A program made the translations under genes and the position numbers. From Actinospineispora spinosispora DSM 44797 (GTDB lineage Bacteria > Actinomycetota > Actinomycetes > Mycobacteriales > Pseudonocardiaceae), in contig NZ_AUBB01000017.1 in NCBI RefSeq assembly GCF_000429025.1, forward strand, positions 124,001 through 188,000: DNA of 64,000 bases, given 5' to 3'. Positions 17,144 through 26,098 of this stretch are shown in pieces (the stretch's first letter is position 1; the number at the start of each line of letters is the position of its first letter). The notes below the pieces were generated by a model. That model had not been told where the DNA came from, searched no databases, and saw only the letters and a list, made by a program, of their open reading frames with translations.

Positions 17144-18616
17144 TCAGCCGGGATCGGGCGCGGCCTTCGACAGCAGCTCGATGACCGCGTCCCGCTCGAA
17201 GTGCTCGGCCCACTCCAGCGGTGTGGCGTCGAACTCGCTGTCGGTCAGCGTCGGATCGGCGCCGCGCGCGAGCAGCAGCCGCACCAGGTCCAGGTCGCCG
17301 AGCCGGGCCGCCTCGTGCAGCGGGGTGGTGCGCTGGTAGGCGTTGACGTCGAAACCGAGTGACAGCAGCAGGACGACGGCGTCGCGGCGGCCCAGCTCAG
17401 CGGCACGCAGGATCGCGTACGGGTCGGCCGCCAGGGCTCGCGCCGGCAGCGAAGGATCTCGCCCGAGCAGGCCCTCCACCCGGGGAGGGTCCGCGACCAT
17501 GCACGCCGCGACGAACTCCTGCACGTCGTCGAGCGCTGACGTGGCCCCCTTCGCCGCCAGTAGCTCGGCGATGTGCCGGTTCCCGGCGAGCGCGGCCACC
17601 TCGTACGCGGAGCTCGCGTCGTTCCAGAGTCCGGGCGCGTCGGGGTCCACCCCGTGCGCGAGCAGCAGCTCGACCCGGTTGCCGAAGTCGGTACGTGCGG
17701 CCCACAACAGCTGGTCCGCGAGCATCTGCGCGGGAGAGGGGTAGGCCGCTCCCAGCCGGGCGCGCCACGGGCCGCCCGCGCCCTGCCCGAGGCCGTGGCG
17801 GAACAACAGCTCGAGGTGGCTGTCGTCGGGGTTGAACTGCCGGTTGTAGAGGCCTTGGCTGTCGTTCGCCTCGGCGCCCGCGTCGAGCAGCAGCTCGGCG
17901 AGCGCGAGCCAGTCGGGGTGCGGCGGCTGGTCGCTCTCACCACCGCCGAGCACGCCGGTCAGCACGGTGAACGCCGAGGGCAGCCCGCGCCACAGGTAAC
18001 CCTCGTTGGGGTCGGCACCGTGGTCGAGCAGAAGCCGTGCCATGTCGACCGAGGAGCATCCCGGCCGGTTGCTCTGTACGCGGGAATACGCGAGGTGGAA
18101 CAGCGGCTTCCAGCCGTACGGGCCGCCCGGAGCACGCGCCAGGTCGGGGTTGCGGGCGAGCAGCTCACGCGCGGCGTCGACCTCACCGGTGGCTGCCATC
18201 GTGTGGATGTCCTCGGTCGCGATGGCCGGGGTGGCGCGCAGCAGGTCGCGGGCGGACTCGACGCGGGTGCGATCGTCGTCGTTCTCGTAGGTCAGGCACG
18301 CGAGGCGCAGGAAGTCCGCCGCACCCGGCCGAGAGGAGCCGGGGACGTCGGCGGCATTGGGCCAATGGCTGTGCCGGTGCACGACGTCGAGGTGCTCGCG
18401 CAGCTTCGACCAGCTGGCGAAGCGGTACTGGCGCGCGAGAACCAGCTGGGCGTCGCTGAGGGTGAAACTCGCCGCGACGGCGTTCGCACGCGGGTGGAAC
18501 TCGTGGACGGCCGCAAGCTCGGCCGGTTGCGCCGCACGAACTGCCCGCTGCAGGTCTTTGGCCTGTTTCTTGAGCTGTTCGAGGCTGGGCGAATCCGGGA
18601 GGGGACGCGTAGACAT
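17144..18616 (-). CDS. Ankyrin repeat protein
   Basis: 490 residues. The N-terminal 90 residues are helical (SLEQLKKQAKDLQRAVRA; QYRFASWSKLREHLDV), a module often seen in front of bacterial ankyrin proteins. From about residue 140 there are ankyrin units such as DMARLLLDHGADPNEGYLW, LAELLLDAGAEANDSQ, VELLLAHGVDPDAPGLW and TPLHEAARLGDLDLVRLLLA. No signal peptide or catalytic motif is visible, so it is a cytosolic protein-protein interaction scaffold. Partners are unknown. It appears to be monocistronic. Confidence 0.9.
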   Translation of the reverse strand: MSTRPLPDSPSLEQLKKQAKDLQRAVRAAQPAELAAVHEFHPRANAVAASFTLSDAQLVLARQYRFASWSKLREHLDVVHRHSHWPNAADVPGSSRPGAADFLRLACLTYENDDDRTRVESARDLLRATPAIATEDIHTMAATGEVDAARELLARNPDLARAPGGPYGWKPLFHLAYSRVQSNRPGCSSVDMARLLLDHGADPNEGYLWRGLPSAFTVLTGVLGGGESDQPPHPDWLALAELLLDAGAEANDSQGLYNRQFNPDDSHLELLFRHGLGQGAGGPWRARLGAAYPSPAQMLADQLLWAARTDFGNRVELLLAHGVDPDAPGLWNDASSAYEVAALAGNRHIAELLAAKGATSALDDVQEFVAACMVADPPRVEGLLGRDPSLPARALAADPYAILRAAELGRRDAVVLLLSLGFDVNAYQRTTPLHEAARLGDLDLVRLLLARGADPTLTDSEFDATPLEWAEHFERDAVIELLSKAAPDPG

Positions 18617-18847
18617 GATCGACTCCAGTTCCTACAGCGCCTGGTGTCCGCATGATCAGGCCGGAACGGGAGGAATACGGGTGGTGCCTCCGACTCAGGT
18701 GGGCTCTGCCCTTCCCGCGGACCGGGTGCGCCCTGCGCGCACCCTCACCTTAGCAACCGGCCGCCCGCGTAGCCACGTCCGGCTCACCGCCGTCCCCGAT
18801 GCCGTGGCTCTGCCCCGTCCGTGGAACCTCGGCTACTGTCGTTGATC

Positions 18848-19489
18848 ATGTCTTTCAGTGCCGAACTCAGGGGTCGTACCGCTGGCGACTGGGATGCCGC
18901 CGTCACACACCGATTCGTCCAGCAGCTGTGGCACGGCACGGCCGAGCCCGCCGTGCTGCGGACCTACTTCGTGCAGGACAACCAGTTCCTCGACTCCTTC
19001 GTCGCCCTGCTCGGTGCGGCGGTCGCCTCGGCGGACCAGGCGGGGCCCCGGCTGGTCCTGGCCCGCCAGCTCGGTCTGATCGCCGGACCGGAGAACGACT
19101 TCTTCACCCGCGCACTGGATGCGCTCGGCGTGCCGGCAGCTGAGCGCGAGGCCCCGCCGCTCAGCGCGCCCACCGCCGGTTTCCTCGAGCTGATGGACCG
19201 GACGCGGCTCGGTGCCGACTACGGGACCTGCCTCGCGGTGCTGCTGGTGGCGGAGTGGCTCTACCTGGACTGGGCCGACCGGGACGGCGAACAGCCGCCG
19301 ACCGACCCGATCAACCGGGAGTGGATCGAGCTGCATCGCGGACCAGCGTTCAGCGCGTGGGTGGACTTCCTCCGCGCGGAGTTCGACCGGATCGCGATCT
19401 TGGTCGGTGACGACGCCCGAGCTCGCCTGGCCTCGACCTTCACCCACGTGGTTGAGCTCGAACGACAGTTCTTCGACGCGGCGTACTGA
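18848..19489 (+). CDS. TenA family protein (thiaminase II/haem-oxygenase-like fold)
   Basis: 213 residues from the ATG that follows GTTGATC. All-helical, with LRTYFVQDNQFLDSFVALLG and YGTCLAVLLVAEWLYLDWA matching the two conserved helices of the TenA family, including an acidic residue near the active site (AEW). TenA proteins hydrolyse aminopyrimidines in thiamine salvage, but many relatives have other roles. No thiamine gene and no TPP riboswitch are visible nearby, so the thiamine link is unproven. Confidence 0.82.
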   Translation: MSFSAELRGRTAGDWDAAVTHRFVQQLWHGTAEPAVLRTYFVQDNQFLDSFVALLGAAVASADQAGPRLVLARQLGLIAGPENDFFTRALDALGVPAAEREAPPLSAPTAGFLELMDRTRLGADYGTCLAVLLVAEWLYLDWADRDGEQPPTDPINREWIELHRGPAFSAWVDFLRAEFDRIAILVGDDARARLASTFTHVVELERQFFDAAY

Positions 19490-19546
19490 CCGGCGTGTCC
19501 CGGACCGGCAGCTGCTCACCACATCGGGGGTTCATACTGTCTACAC

Positions 19547-19570
19547 AAGTAGTTCCTACGTAAACTACTT
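19547..19570. promoter_or_regulatory. 24-bp palindrome upstream of the DUF3556 gene
   Basis: AAGTAGTT and AACTACTT are exact inverted repeats separated by 8 bases (CCTACGTA). The centre is about 77 bp before the start of the membrane protein gene, in a locally AT-rich stretch. The size and spacing are those of a TetR-type operator. No regulator gene is adjacent. Confidence 0.55.
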
Positions 19571-19635
19571 TTACCGAGTCAGAGCGTCCGGCGTACCGAA
19601 TCATCCCGTTCGGCTGCCACACCGAGGGGAAGGTC

Positions 19636-21441
19636 ATGGGGTTCCTGGCGCCGAAGCTTCCGCGCCGCTTCGACGTACTCATGTGGCATCTCGGGCCGCG
19701 CACCGAGCGCATCGCCCGGCTGATCAAGCAGTGGGCGGAGTACGGCTCCGGCATCCCGTCGAGCATGTATCTGTTCTACCTGGCGAAACTGGCCGGCTAC
19801 GTCTTCGGCGGTCTCTACTTCGTGCAGCGCACGCCGGGGATCGGTGCCCTGTCCGAGTTCGCGGACTGGTGGCACGAGCCGGTCGTGTTCCAGAAGATGG
19901 TCGTCTGGACGCTGCTGTTCGAGGTTCTCGGTCTCGGCTGCGGCGCCGGCCCGCTCACCGGGCGCTTCCTGCCGCCCTTCGGCGGGTTCCTGTACTGGTT
20001 GCGTCCCGGCACCATCCGCCAGCCGCCGTGGAACGGCCGGGTGCCGTTGACCCGGGGCGACCGGCGCGGGGTCGTCGACGTACTGGTGTACGCGGGGTTG
20101 GTCGCGGCGGCGGTGTGGCCGCTGCTGTCGCCCGCGACGCACGTCGATACCGGTTCCTTCGGCGCCGCATCCAGGCTGGAGCCGGTCGTACTGATCCCGC
20201 TGGCCGTGCTCGTACCGCTCGTCGGCCTGCGGGACAAGACGATCTTCCTGGCGGCACGCGCCGAGCACCTGTGGGTCGCGCTGCTGATCCTCTTCCTGCC
20301 GTTCGTCGACATGATCGTCCTGCTCAAGGTGCTCACCGTGCTGGTGTGGATGGGTGCGGCGGCATCCAAGCTCACCAGCATGTACCCGTTCAGCATCTCG
20401 GTGCTGATCAGCAACAGCCCGATGGTCCCCTCGGCGCTGAAGCGTCGCCTGTACCGCCGCTTCCCGTCGGACATCCGGCCCTCCGGGCTCACCAAGGGCA
20501 TCTCCTACGGCGGCGTGCTCGTCGAGCTCGTTCCCCCCGCGGTGCTCCTGGCCTCGACCAACCAGTCGGTCACCGTGATCGCGGCACTCGTCATGCTCGT
20601 GTTCCACCTGTCGGTCATGTTGTCGCTCCCGGTCGCGGTGGCACTCGAGTGGAACGCCTTCCAGATGTTGTCCGTCGCGTTCCTGTTCTGGGCACACGTC
20701 GATCTGGACGTGCCGTCCATCGAGCATATCTGGCTGCTCCCGGCGTTCCTGCTCCCGGCACTCACCATGATCTGCTGGGGACACCGACGGCCCGACCAGG
20801 TCTCGTTCCTGCTGTCCATGCGGTACTACTCGGGCAACTGGGCCTCATCGATCTGGGCGATGACACCGTCGGCGCTCCAGAAGATCGACGCACACGTCGT
20901 CAAGTACGGCGGCTTCGCCAAGAGCCAGCTGCGGACGATCTACGGTGAGCACGTCGCGGAGGTGCTCAACCACCAGATCTTCGTGTTCCGCGCGATGCAG
21001 CTGCACGGCAGAGGACTGTTCGCGTTGCTGCCGCACGCCGCGGGCGAGGAGCACGAGGAGCGGTTCGTGCTGGAGGGCGAGCTGGTCGCGGCGTCCCTGG
21101 TCGGCTGGAACTTCGGCGACGGGCACCTGGCCGGGGAACAGCTGATCGCCGCCTTGCGCGAGCGCTGCCGGTTCGAGCCCGGCGAGCTCAGGGTCGCCAT
21201 TCTCGAAGCGCGCCCGATCCATTCCGACGAGCAACGCTACGTGATGGTCGACGGCGCCACCGGCGAGTTCGACCGCGGGTACGTCCTGGTGTCGGACATG
21301 CTGCGCTGCCAACCGTGGGAGGTGGACCGGTTGCCGATCCACTCCGACGGCCCGTCGCGCCACGGCCGCCGCAGCGCTTCGGAACCCGACACCGCTCCCC
21401 TGCACCCGGCCGGGGACTTCGCGTTGCGCGCCGAGGACTGA
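19636..21441 (+). CDS. DUF3556 transmembrane protein
   Basis: 601-residue integral membrane protein beginning MGFLAPKLPRRFDVLMWHL, typical of DUF3556. Many hydrophobic segments occupy the first 420 residues (for example VVWTLLFEVLGLGCGAGPL and VLVYAGLVAAAVWPLL), followed by a soluble C-terminal part of about 180 residues. DUF3556 proteins are common in mycobacteria and relatives and have no known function. The start has GAGGGGAAGGTC upstream. It ends 1 bp before the convergent MHS transporter. Confidence 0.87.
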   Translation: MGFLAPKLPRRFDVLMWHLGPRTERIARLIKQWAEYGSGIPSSMYLFYLAKLAGYVFGGLYFVQRTPGIGALSEFADWWHEPVVFQKMVVWTLLFEVLGLGCGAGPLTGRFLPPFGGFLYWLRPGTIRQPPWNGRVPLTRGDRRGVVDVLVYAGLVAAAVWPLLSPATHVDTGSFGAASRLEPVVLIPLAVLVPLVGLRDKTIFLAARAEHLWVALLILFLPFVDMIVLLKVLTVLVWMGAAASKLTSMYPFSISVLISNSPMVPSALKRRLYRRFPSDIRPSGLTKGISYGGVLVELVPPAVLLASTNQSVTVIAALVMLVFHLSVMLSLPVAVALEWNAFQMLSVAFLFWAHVDLDVPSIEHIWLLPAFLLPALTMICWGHRRPDQVSFLLSMRYYSGNWASSIWAMTPSALQKIDAHVVKYGGFAKSQLRTIYGEHVAEVLNHQIFVFRAMQLHGRGLFALLPHAAGEEHEERFVLEGELVAASLVGWNFGDGHLAGEQLIAALRERCRFEPGELRVAILEARPIHSDEQRYVMVDGATGEFDRGYVLVSDMLRCQPWEVDRLPIHSDGPSRHGRRSASEPDTAPLHPAGDFALRAED

Positions 21442-21442
21442 G

Positions 21443-22720
21443 TCAACCGCGCAACGAGGCGGTCGTGGTCTCCGGAAGCGCGAGCACGCACGCCACGCTG
21501 AGCACTCCCAGTGCCGCCATCAGCGCTCCGATGGCGCCGCTTCCGTAGCTCGCCTCCAGCGCGGCGGCCAGTACCGGCGGGATCGCGCCGCCCAGGATCG
21601 TGGCGAGGTTGTAGCTGAGGCTCGCGGCCGTGTAGCGATGACCGGTCGGGAACAGCTCGGCCACGTACGCGGCCGCCGGTCCAAGGCTGATTCCGCCGAT
21701 GCCGAGCAGGAGACACAGCGCCAGTCCGACGAGCGCCACCTCACCGGTGTCGATCAGTGGGAATGCGACGAGCGCGCAGATGATCCCGAGCAGGTTGCCC
21801 GCGAGCACCGTGCGCCGTCGGCCGATCCGGTCCGAACACCACGCGGCAGCACCGGTCACGACGGCGAGCACGACTCCGCCGATCACCCCGAGCATCAGCA
21901 TGGTCGGAGGCGGTAGGTGCAGAACCCGGGTACCGTAGCCGGTCAGGTACACCGTGCCCAGGTAGTTCAGCCCGAACGCCACGCTCAGCGCTCCACCCGC
22001 GAGCAGCATCCTCGGGGTGTGGGTCCGCACCGCCTCGCGCAGCGGGAGCTGCCGACGGTCCCGGTTCTCCAGCGCTTCCCGGAACACCGGCGTCTCCTGG
22101 ATCCGGAGCCGGATGTAAACGCCGACTCCGACGAGCACGACGCTGAGCAGGAACGGCAGCCGCCATCCCCAGCTCAGGAACGCCGCCTGGCTCATGGTCA
22201 GGCCGCTGACCAGAAACGTCGTGCTGACCAGAGCGAATGCCACACCGGGTCCGAGCTGCGGATACATGCCGAACCGCCCTCGCCGTGAGTCCGGGGCGTG
22301 TTCGACCGCGAGCAGCACCGCGCCACCCCACTCGCCGCCGACGGCCAGGCCCTGCAGGAACCGCAACGCCACCAGCGTGATCGGCGCGGCGACCCCCAGG
22401 ACACTCGCGCCGGGGAGCAGGCCGACCGCCGCCGTGGACAGCCCCATCAGCGACAGCGTGTAGATCAGGGTTCGCCGGCGCCCCAGACGGTCTCCCAGGT
22501 GACCGAACAGCGCGGAGCCCAACGGCCGGGCCAGGAAGGCCACCGCGAACGTACCCAGCGCCGCGACCGTTCCCGCTGCCTCGCCGAGGGCGGGGAAGAA
22601 CACCGACGGGAACACCAGAGCCGCCGCCGTGCCGTAGATGAAGAAGTCGTAGAACTCGATCATCGTGCCGATGAACGAGGCGGATGCGATCCGCCCGGTC
22701 GAGGATTCCCGCGCACTCAC
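21443..22720 (-). CDS. MFS transporter of the MHS (metabolite:H+ symporter) type
   Basis: 425 residues from a GTG next to GGGGGT. SFIGTMIEFYDFFIYGTAAA in helix 1, GHLGDRLGRRRTLIYTL, and RFLQGLAVGGEWGGAVLLAV in helix 4 are strong signatures of the MHS group, which carries citrate, ketoglutarate, shikimate, betaines and haloacids. The C-terminal half has CSDRIGRRR and FPTGHRYTAASLSYN. The gene is divergent from a cis-CaaD-like tautomerase with a 91 bp gap, suggesting import of a small unsaturated or halogenated acid for that enzyme (inference). Confidence 0.88.
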   Translation of the reverse strand: MSARESSTGRIASASFIGTMIEFYDFFIYGTAAALVFPSVFFPALGEAAGTVAALGTFAVAFLARPLGSALFGHLGDRLGRRRTLIYTLSLMGLSTAAVGLLPGASVLGVAAPITLVALRFLQGLAVGGEWGGAVLLAVEHAPDSRRGRFGMYPQLGPGVAFALVSTTFLVSGLTMSQAAFLSWGWRLPFLLSVVLVGVGVYIRLRIQETPVFREALENRDRRQLPLREAVRTHTPRMLLAGGALSVAFGLNYLGTVYLTGYGTRVLHLPPPTMLMLGVIGGVVLAVVTGAAAWCSDRIGRRRTVLAGNLLGIICALVAFPLIDTGEVALVGLALCLLLGIGGISLGPAAAYVAELFPTGHRYTAASLSYNLATILGGAIPPVLAAALEASYGSGAIGALMAALGVLSVACVLALPETTTASLRG

Positions 22721-22811
22721 CCCCGGATCATCGCGCACTCGATCGCTCGACCCCACGGACCGTGCCGTGCGGCGCGGTGGTGATCTCGCGCCGCGCGGGG
22801 CACGATCAGGA

Positions 22812-23276
22812 ATGCCCACCTACGTGTGTCACAGCGATGCCTCGTTGCTCACCGGCCCTCGGCGGGCCGACCTCGCCCGCCGCATCACGTCCGTGCACAG
22901 CGTGCACACCGGTGCACCGTCGTCGTTCGCCCAGGTGGCGTTCCGTGAATGGCTGCCCGACGGGCACTACATCGGCGGGCGCGCCGCCGATCCTCGCTCG
23001 GTCTGGGTCATCGGGCACATCCGCGCCGGGCGGGATGCCTCGGTCAGGAACCGGCTGGCGCTCGGTGTGCGCGACGCGGTCGTCGAGGTGGCTGGCGTCG
23101 CGGCGGAGTTCGTCTGGGTGTACCTCACCGAACTGCCGCCGGGAGACATGATCGAGTTCGGTCACCCGCTGCCGGAACCGGGCGCCGAGCAGGCCTGGGT
23201 GGACGCGCTACCGCCGCCGCTGCGCGATCGCCTGCGCGAGCTCGACCGGGGTGCGGGACCTCAGACGGGAACCTGA
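22812..23276 (+). CDS. Tautomerase superfamily protein, cis-3-chloroacrylate dehalogenase / Cg10062-like
   Basis: 154 residues. After Met removal the protein starts with Pro1, the catalytic base of the 4-oxalocrotonate tautomerase superfamily. At mature numbering it also has His28, Arg70, Arg73, Tyr103 and Glu114. These are the six residues I recall as essential in cis-3-chloroacrylic acid dehalogenase, at identical positions without gaps, and the fused two-domain length also matches. The C-terminal WVYLTELPPGDMIEFG block is very like that family. Cg10062 of Corynebacterium keeps the same six residues but is a poor dehalogenase, and the PTYxC start here is closer to it. Likely activity is hydration of an unsaturated or halogenated three-carbon acid. 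Confidence 0.85.
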   Translation: MPTYVCHSDASLLTGPRRADLARRITSVHSVHTGAPSSFAQVAFREWLPDGHYIGGRAADPRSVWVIGHIRAGRDASVRNRLALGVRDAVVEVAGVAAEFVWVYLTELPPGDMIEFGHPLPEPGAEQAWVDALPPPLRDRLRELDRGAGPQTGT

Positions 23277-24424
23277 GCGGCTGATCTCCGGATCCTCGGC
23301 CTGCCGATCAGTGCCGGACTGAACCGGGAGTACTGCAGCAAGGCGCAGCCGGCGGTCGTCACACCGACCGTCAGCAGCAGTACGACGAACGCCACCCACG
23401 CGCTCGGCGCGACCAGGTCGAGTCTGCGTAGCACCGCGAGAACCACGTCCAGGACCAGCGGGTGGGCGAGGTAGACCCCGAACGACAGGCGTGCCCCGTG
23501 CCCGACGAGCGTGCGCGTCGGCGACGATGCCCGGCGGACGAGCCGGACCGATGCGAGGTACAGCACGCCGAGGACCGACACCGCCCACATGATCATGATC
23601 GGCTGGAGCGGGCTGCTCGCCCCGACCGCACCCCTACTCTCGACCTGCACGAAATAGGTCCAGGTCAGCACCGCGGCGCAGATCGGGAATGCGCCGAGCA
23701 GCCAGAACCGATGACGCATCGCGCACTCGTGCCAGCGATGGACGTGCACCCCGGCCACAGCGCCCGCGATCAGCCAGAACTGGTAGGCGGGCAGGCTCGC
23801 GTCACCGAGCAGGGCGCGCCATCCGTTCTCCGGCAGATGACCCCAGTGGTAGACCGCCAATGTCGCCACCTGCAGTGCCAGCGAGGCGATCAACAGCTGT
23901 CCGTGCCGGCCCTCCGTGCGCCGCAGCAACCTCAGCACCAGCGGGAAAGCCAGCCCGTACTGGATGCTGACCAGCAGGAAGTACATGTGGTAGTTGCCGC
24001 TGCCGGTCACCACGAGGAACAGCCAGCGCAACGGAAGGTCGTTGACGAGCGAACCGAACGCCTGTTCGCCGCCGAGGTCCCGGTACAGCCAGACCGCACC
24101 GTAGAGGGTCGTCCACCACAGGTACGGAACGCCGATCAGCCGGAGTCGCCTGCGGCGGAACTCGTCCTCGTCGGGCAACCTGCCATCCGGCCCGACCTTC
24201 GGATGGCTGGAGCGCACCAGCACGAGCGCGGAGACGAAGAAGAAGATCTCCCGGCTGTAGTGCAACAGGAAGCTCGCCTCGCCGAGCCCGACGCTGTCCG
24301 CCGGGAACGGCGCGCCGATCGCGTGCACGGTGACCACCGACAGGCAGCCGAGGACGCGTAGCGCGTCGAGCTGGCCCAGCCGTTCCACCGTGCCCGGCCG
24401 CGCCGGTGCTGGTGCGTCGGTCAC
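23261..24424 (-). CDS. Acyltransferase family 3 membrane protein
   Basis: 387 residues with about ten membrane segments. The start region LGQLDALRVLGCLSVVTVHA contains the RxxxxxxxVxxxH pattern of acyltransferase 3 (His about residue 35), and FFFVSALVLVRS follows. Such proteins O-acylate sugars, lipids or antibiotics in the membrane. It is the last gene of a three-gene leftward operon, 10 bp after the HTTM gene. Its 3' end overlaps the convergent tautomerase gene by 16 bp. Confidence 0.85.
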   Translation of the reverse strand: MTDAPAPARPGTVERLGQLDALRVLGCLSVVTVHAIGAPFPADSVGLGEASFLLHYSREIFFFVSALVLVRSSHPKVGPDGRLPDEDEFRRRRLRLIGVPYLWWTTLYGAVWLYRDLGGEQAFGSLVNDLPLRWLFLVVTGSGNYHMYFLLVSIQYGLAFPLVLRLLRRTEGRHGQLLIASLALQVATLAVYHWGHLPENGWRALLGDASLPAYQFWLIAGAVAGVHVHRWHECAMRHRFWLLGAFPICAAVLTWTYFVQVESRGAVGASSPLQPIMIMWAVSVLGVLYLASVRLVRRASSPTRTLVGHGARLSFGVYLAHPLVLDVVLAVLRRLDLVAPSAWVAFVVLLLTVGVTTAGCALLQYSRFSPALIGRPRIRRSAAQVPV

Positions 24425-24434
24425 GTCGCCCGGT

Positions 24435-25328
24435 TCACCGGACCCCCCGCAGCAGTGTCAGCAGCCGGTCGAGTGAGAACCAGGAGGCGAACGACGCCCC
24501 GCACAGCTGGTAGCGGAACCGGATACCCATGATGACCCGGATGCCCCAGTGCATCCCGAACGTCGCGAGCGCCCACAACCTCCCGGCCTTCGGGTGGAGC
24601 AGGCTCAGCGGCGCACCCAGCTCGAGTGCGAGGGAGGCGACCGCGAACCCGGTGAACAGGCTGCGGTGCGGATACAGGGCGTGGGCCGCCGTGGCACCCC
24701 GGTCCGAGCCGAACACGTCCTTGCGGACCCGGTCGATGGCCACCTGGCGGCGCATCGCGCCACCGCTGGTCCAGGACAGTCCGCTCGTGCCGCCGAGCTT
24801 CGCCACCCCGGACAGCAGGTAGGTCGCGGCGGACGCGGCCTGCATCGCCTGCAGCGGCCACCCGTACCGAGGGTGCGGCCCGCCCGGTGCGCGTCGCGAC
24901 ACGAGCGCGTCCAGCGAAGCGGCATCCGTGGCCCGGCAGGCGCCGAGCACCAGCGTGTGCCACACGAGGGTGTTCTCGCTGTGGAAGACCATCGACCAGG
25001 AGTTGCGGTAGGACAGCGTCCAGGTCAGCAGCGCCGAGTGAACCGGGCCGACGACCCGGTGCCCGGCCCCGAGCGCGAACAGGGCGGTGCTCGCCAAGGT
25101 CGCGTCGATGAGCGCGTCCGCGACCGGGACCGGCAACGGCTTCTCGAGGACCCGGACCGGTCCTACCGGCTCGAACTGGGAGGCGTCGGTGCGAGCGAGC
25201 TTGCGGAACTTCCCGCGCTGACGGCTCAGGTACCAGAGGGTGTAGCCACCGACGACGAGCCGGACCATTCCCAGCCGGCTCGCGGGTGCCGAGGTGACGC
25301 CGGGCAGGAGCCTGCGTATCGACCTCAC
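24435..25328 (-). CDS. HTTM domain membrane protein
   Basis: 297 residues from a GTG that overlaps the upstream stop (GTGA). Several hydrophobic segments and the patterns FHSENTLVWHTLVLG, YLLSGVAKLGG and LFTGFAVASLALELGAPLSL are those of the HTTM (vitamin K-dependent gamma-carboxylase-like) domain. Bacterial members are mostly of unknown function. The YxxSGxxKL segment on the membrane side is conserved. Translational coupling with the upstream small anchored protein is typical of HTTM loci, so they probably form a complex. Confidence 0.8.
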   Translation of the reverse strand: MRSIRRLLPGVTSAPASRLGMVRLVVGGYTLWYLSRQRGKFRKLARTDASQFEPVGPVRVLEKPLPVPVADALIDATLASTALFALGAGHRVVGPVHSALLTWTLSYRNSWSMVFHSENTLVWHTLVLGACRATDAASLDALVSRRAPGGPHPRYGWPLQAMQAASAATYLLSGVAKLGGTSGLSWTSGGAMRRQVAIDRVRKDVFGSDRGATAAHALYPHRSLFTGFAVASLALELGAPLSLLHPKAGRLWALATFGMHWGIRVIMGIRFRYQLCGASFASWFSLDRLLTLLRGVR

Positions 25329-25879
25329 GCTGTGCCGGCCGTTTCCGCCAGTGGAGCCACCGTCGTGGGGACGACCGTGAGGGGAACCGACCCCGGACGC
25401 TCGATGTCCGCCCCGGCGAGAACCGTCTCCTCCCCTTCGACGCGCCGCTGCATCAGGCACGCGTCGAGGTCGAAGTCACCCCGCACGATCTCCACCCGTA
25501 CCACATCGGTCGCGGCCGGGCTCGCGGCGATCCGCGTCGCCAGTGCGGTCGCGTGCTCGTCGACCCGCCCGCGTCGAACCGCGCGCGACATCTGCTTGCG
25601 CACCTGGTTGACCCCGCCCGGGCCGATCAGGTGGTAGGGCAGGCGGGCGCGCGAGCCGTCGGCGTGTACACCGACCGCGTAGGCGACGTGCCCGTGTGTG
25701 CCACGTCGTGCGCTGAACATCGGGTAGTAGGACAGCGGGAAGCCGTCGACCCGGTCGTCCACCGGGCGTCGGTACTGGCTGAAGGGCCACAGGGCCGCGC
25801 CGACCACTCCCACCGTCACCAGCGTGGCCCAACCGCGTTCACCCGCGGACCATCCGGTCGGATGCGAAGACCTCGTCAT
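25325..25879 (-). CDS. Membrane-anchored protein associated with HTTM
   Basis: 184 residues with one membrane segment at about 18-34 (ATLVTVGVVGAALWPFS), then an extracytoplasmic domain with GFPLSYYPMFSARRG, a sequence I associate with proteins encoded next to HTTM genes. No catalytic motif is seen. It is first in the operon that continues with the HTTM and acyltransferase genes. Its start lies 219 bp from the divergent response regulator gene. Confidence 0.65.
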   Translation of the reverse strand: MTRSSHPTGWSAGERGWATLVTVGVVGAALWPFSQYRRPVDDRVDGFPLSYYPMFSARRGTHGHVAYAVGVHADGSRARLPYHLIGPGGVNQVRKQMSRAVRRGRVDEHATALATRIAASPAATDVVRVEIVRGDFDLDACLMQRRVEGEETVLAGADIERPGSVPLTVVPTTVAPLAETAGTA

Positions 25880-25983
25880 GTCACTCCTTCCCCACCGGTC
25901 GGCGTCCGGGCACGAACCCGGAAGCTGATCAACATCTGTTTCGCCGAACGCTAGGCGACGGAGGAATGGCGAAAGCCCGACTT

Positions 25984-26003
25984 TCCTGACGATCTCCTGA
26001 CGA
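25984..26003. promoter_or_regulatory. Direct repeat TCCTGACGA x2, probable response-regulator site
   Basis: TCCTGACGA occurs twice with an 11 bp period, so both copies face the same side of the helix. This is the usual layout for OmpR/PhoB-family response regulators binding head-to-tail. It lies between the divergent HTTM operon and the response regulator gene and could control either. Confidence 0.6.
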
Positions 26004-26098
26004 AACCTGTCGCTCGGGGTGCGCTCACGGTCGTTCCGGTGCCGCTGTTCAATGTGACGAGAGGTGCAGGTGCGCTCGACATCGAGGGGAGCACGAGG

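Noticed and set aside
18617-18847. Intergenic 231 bp with possible thiamine riboswitch before the TenA-like gene
   Set aside because: No TPP-riboswitch core (CUGAGA with ACCUGA) is present near the TenA start.
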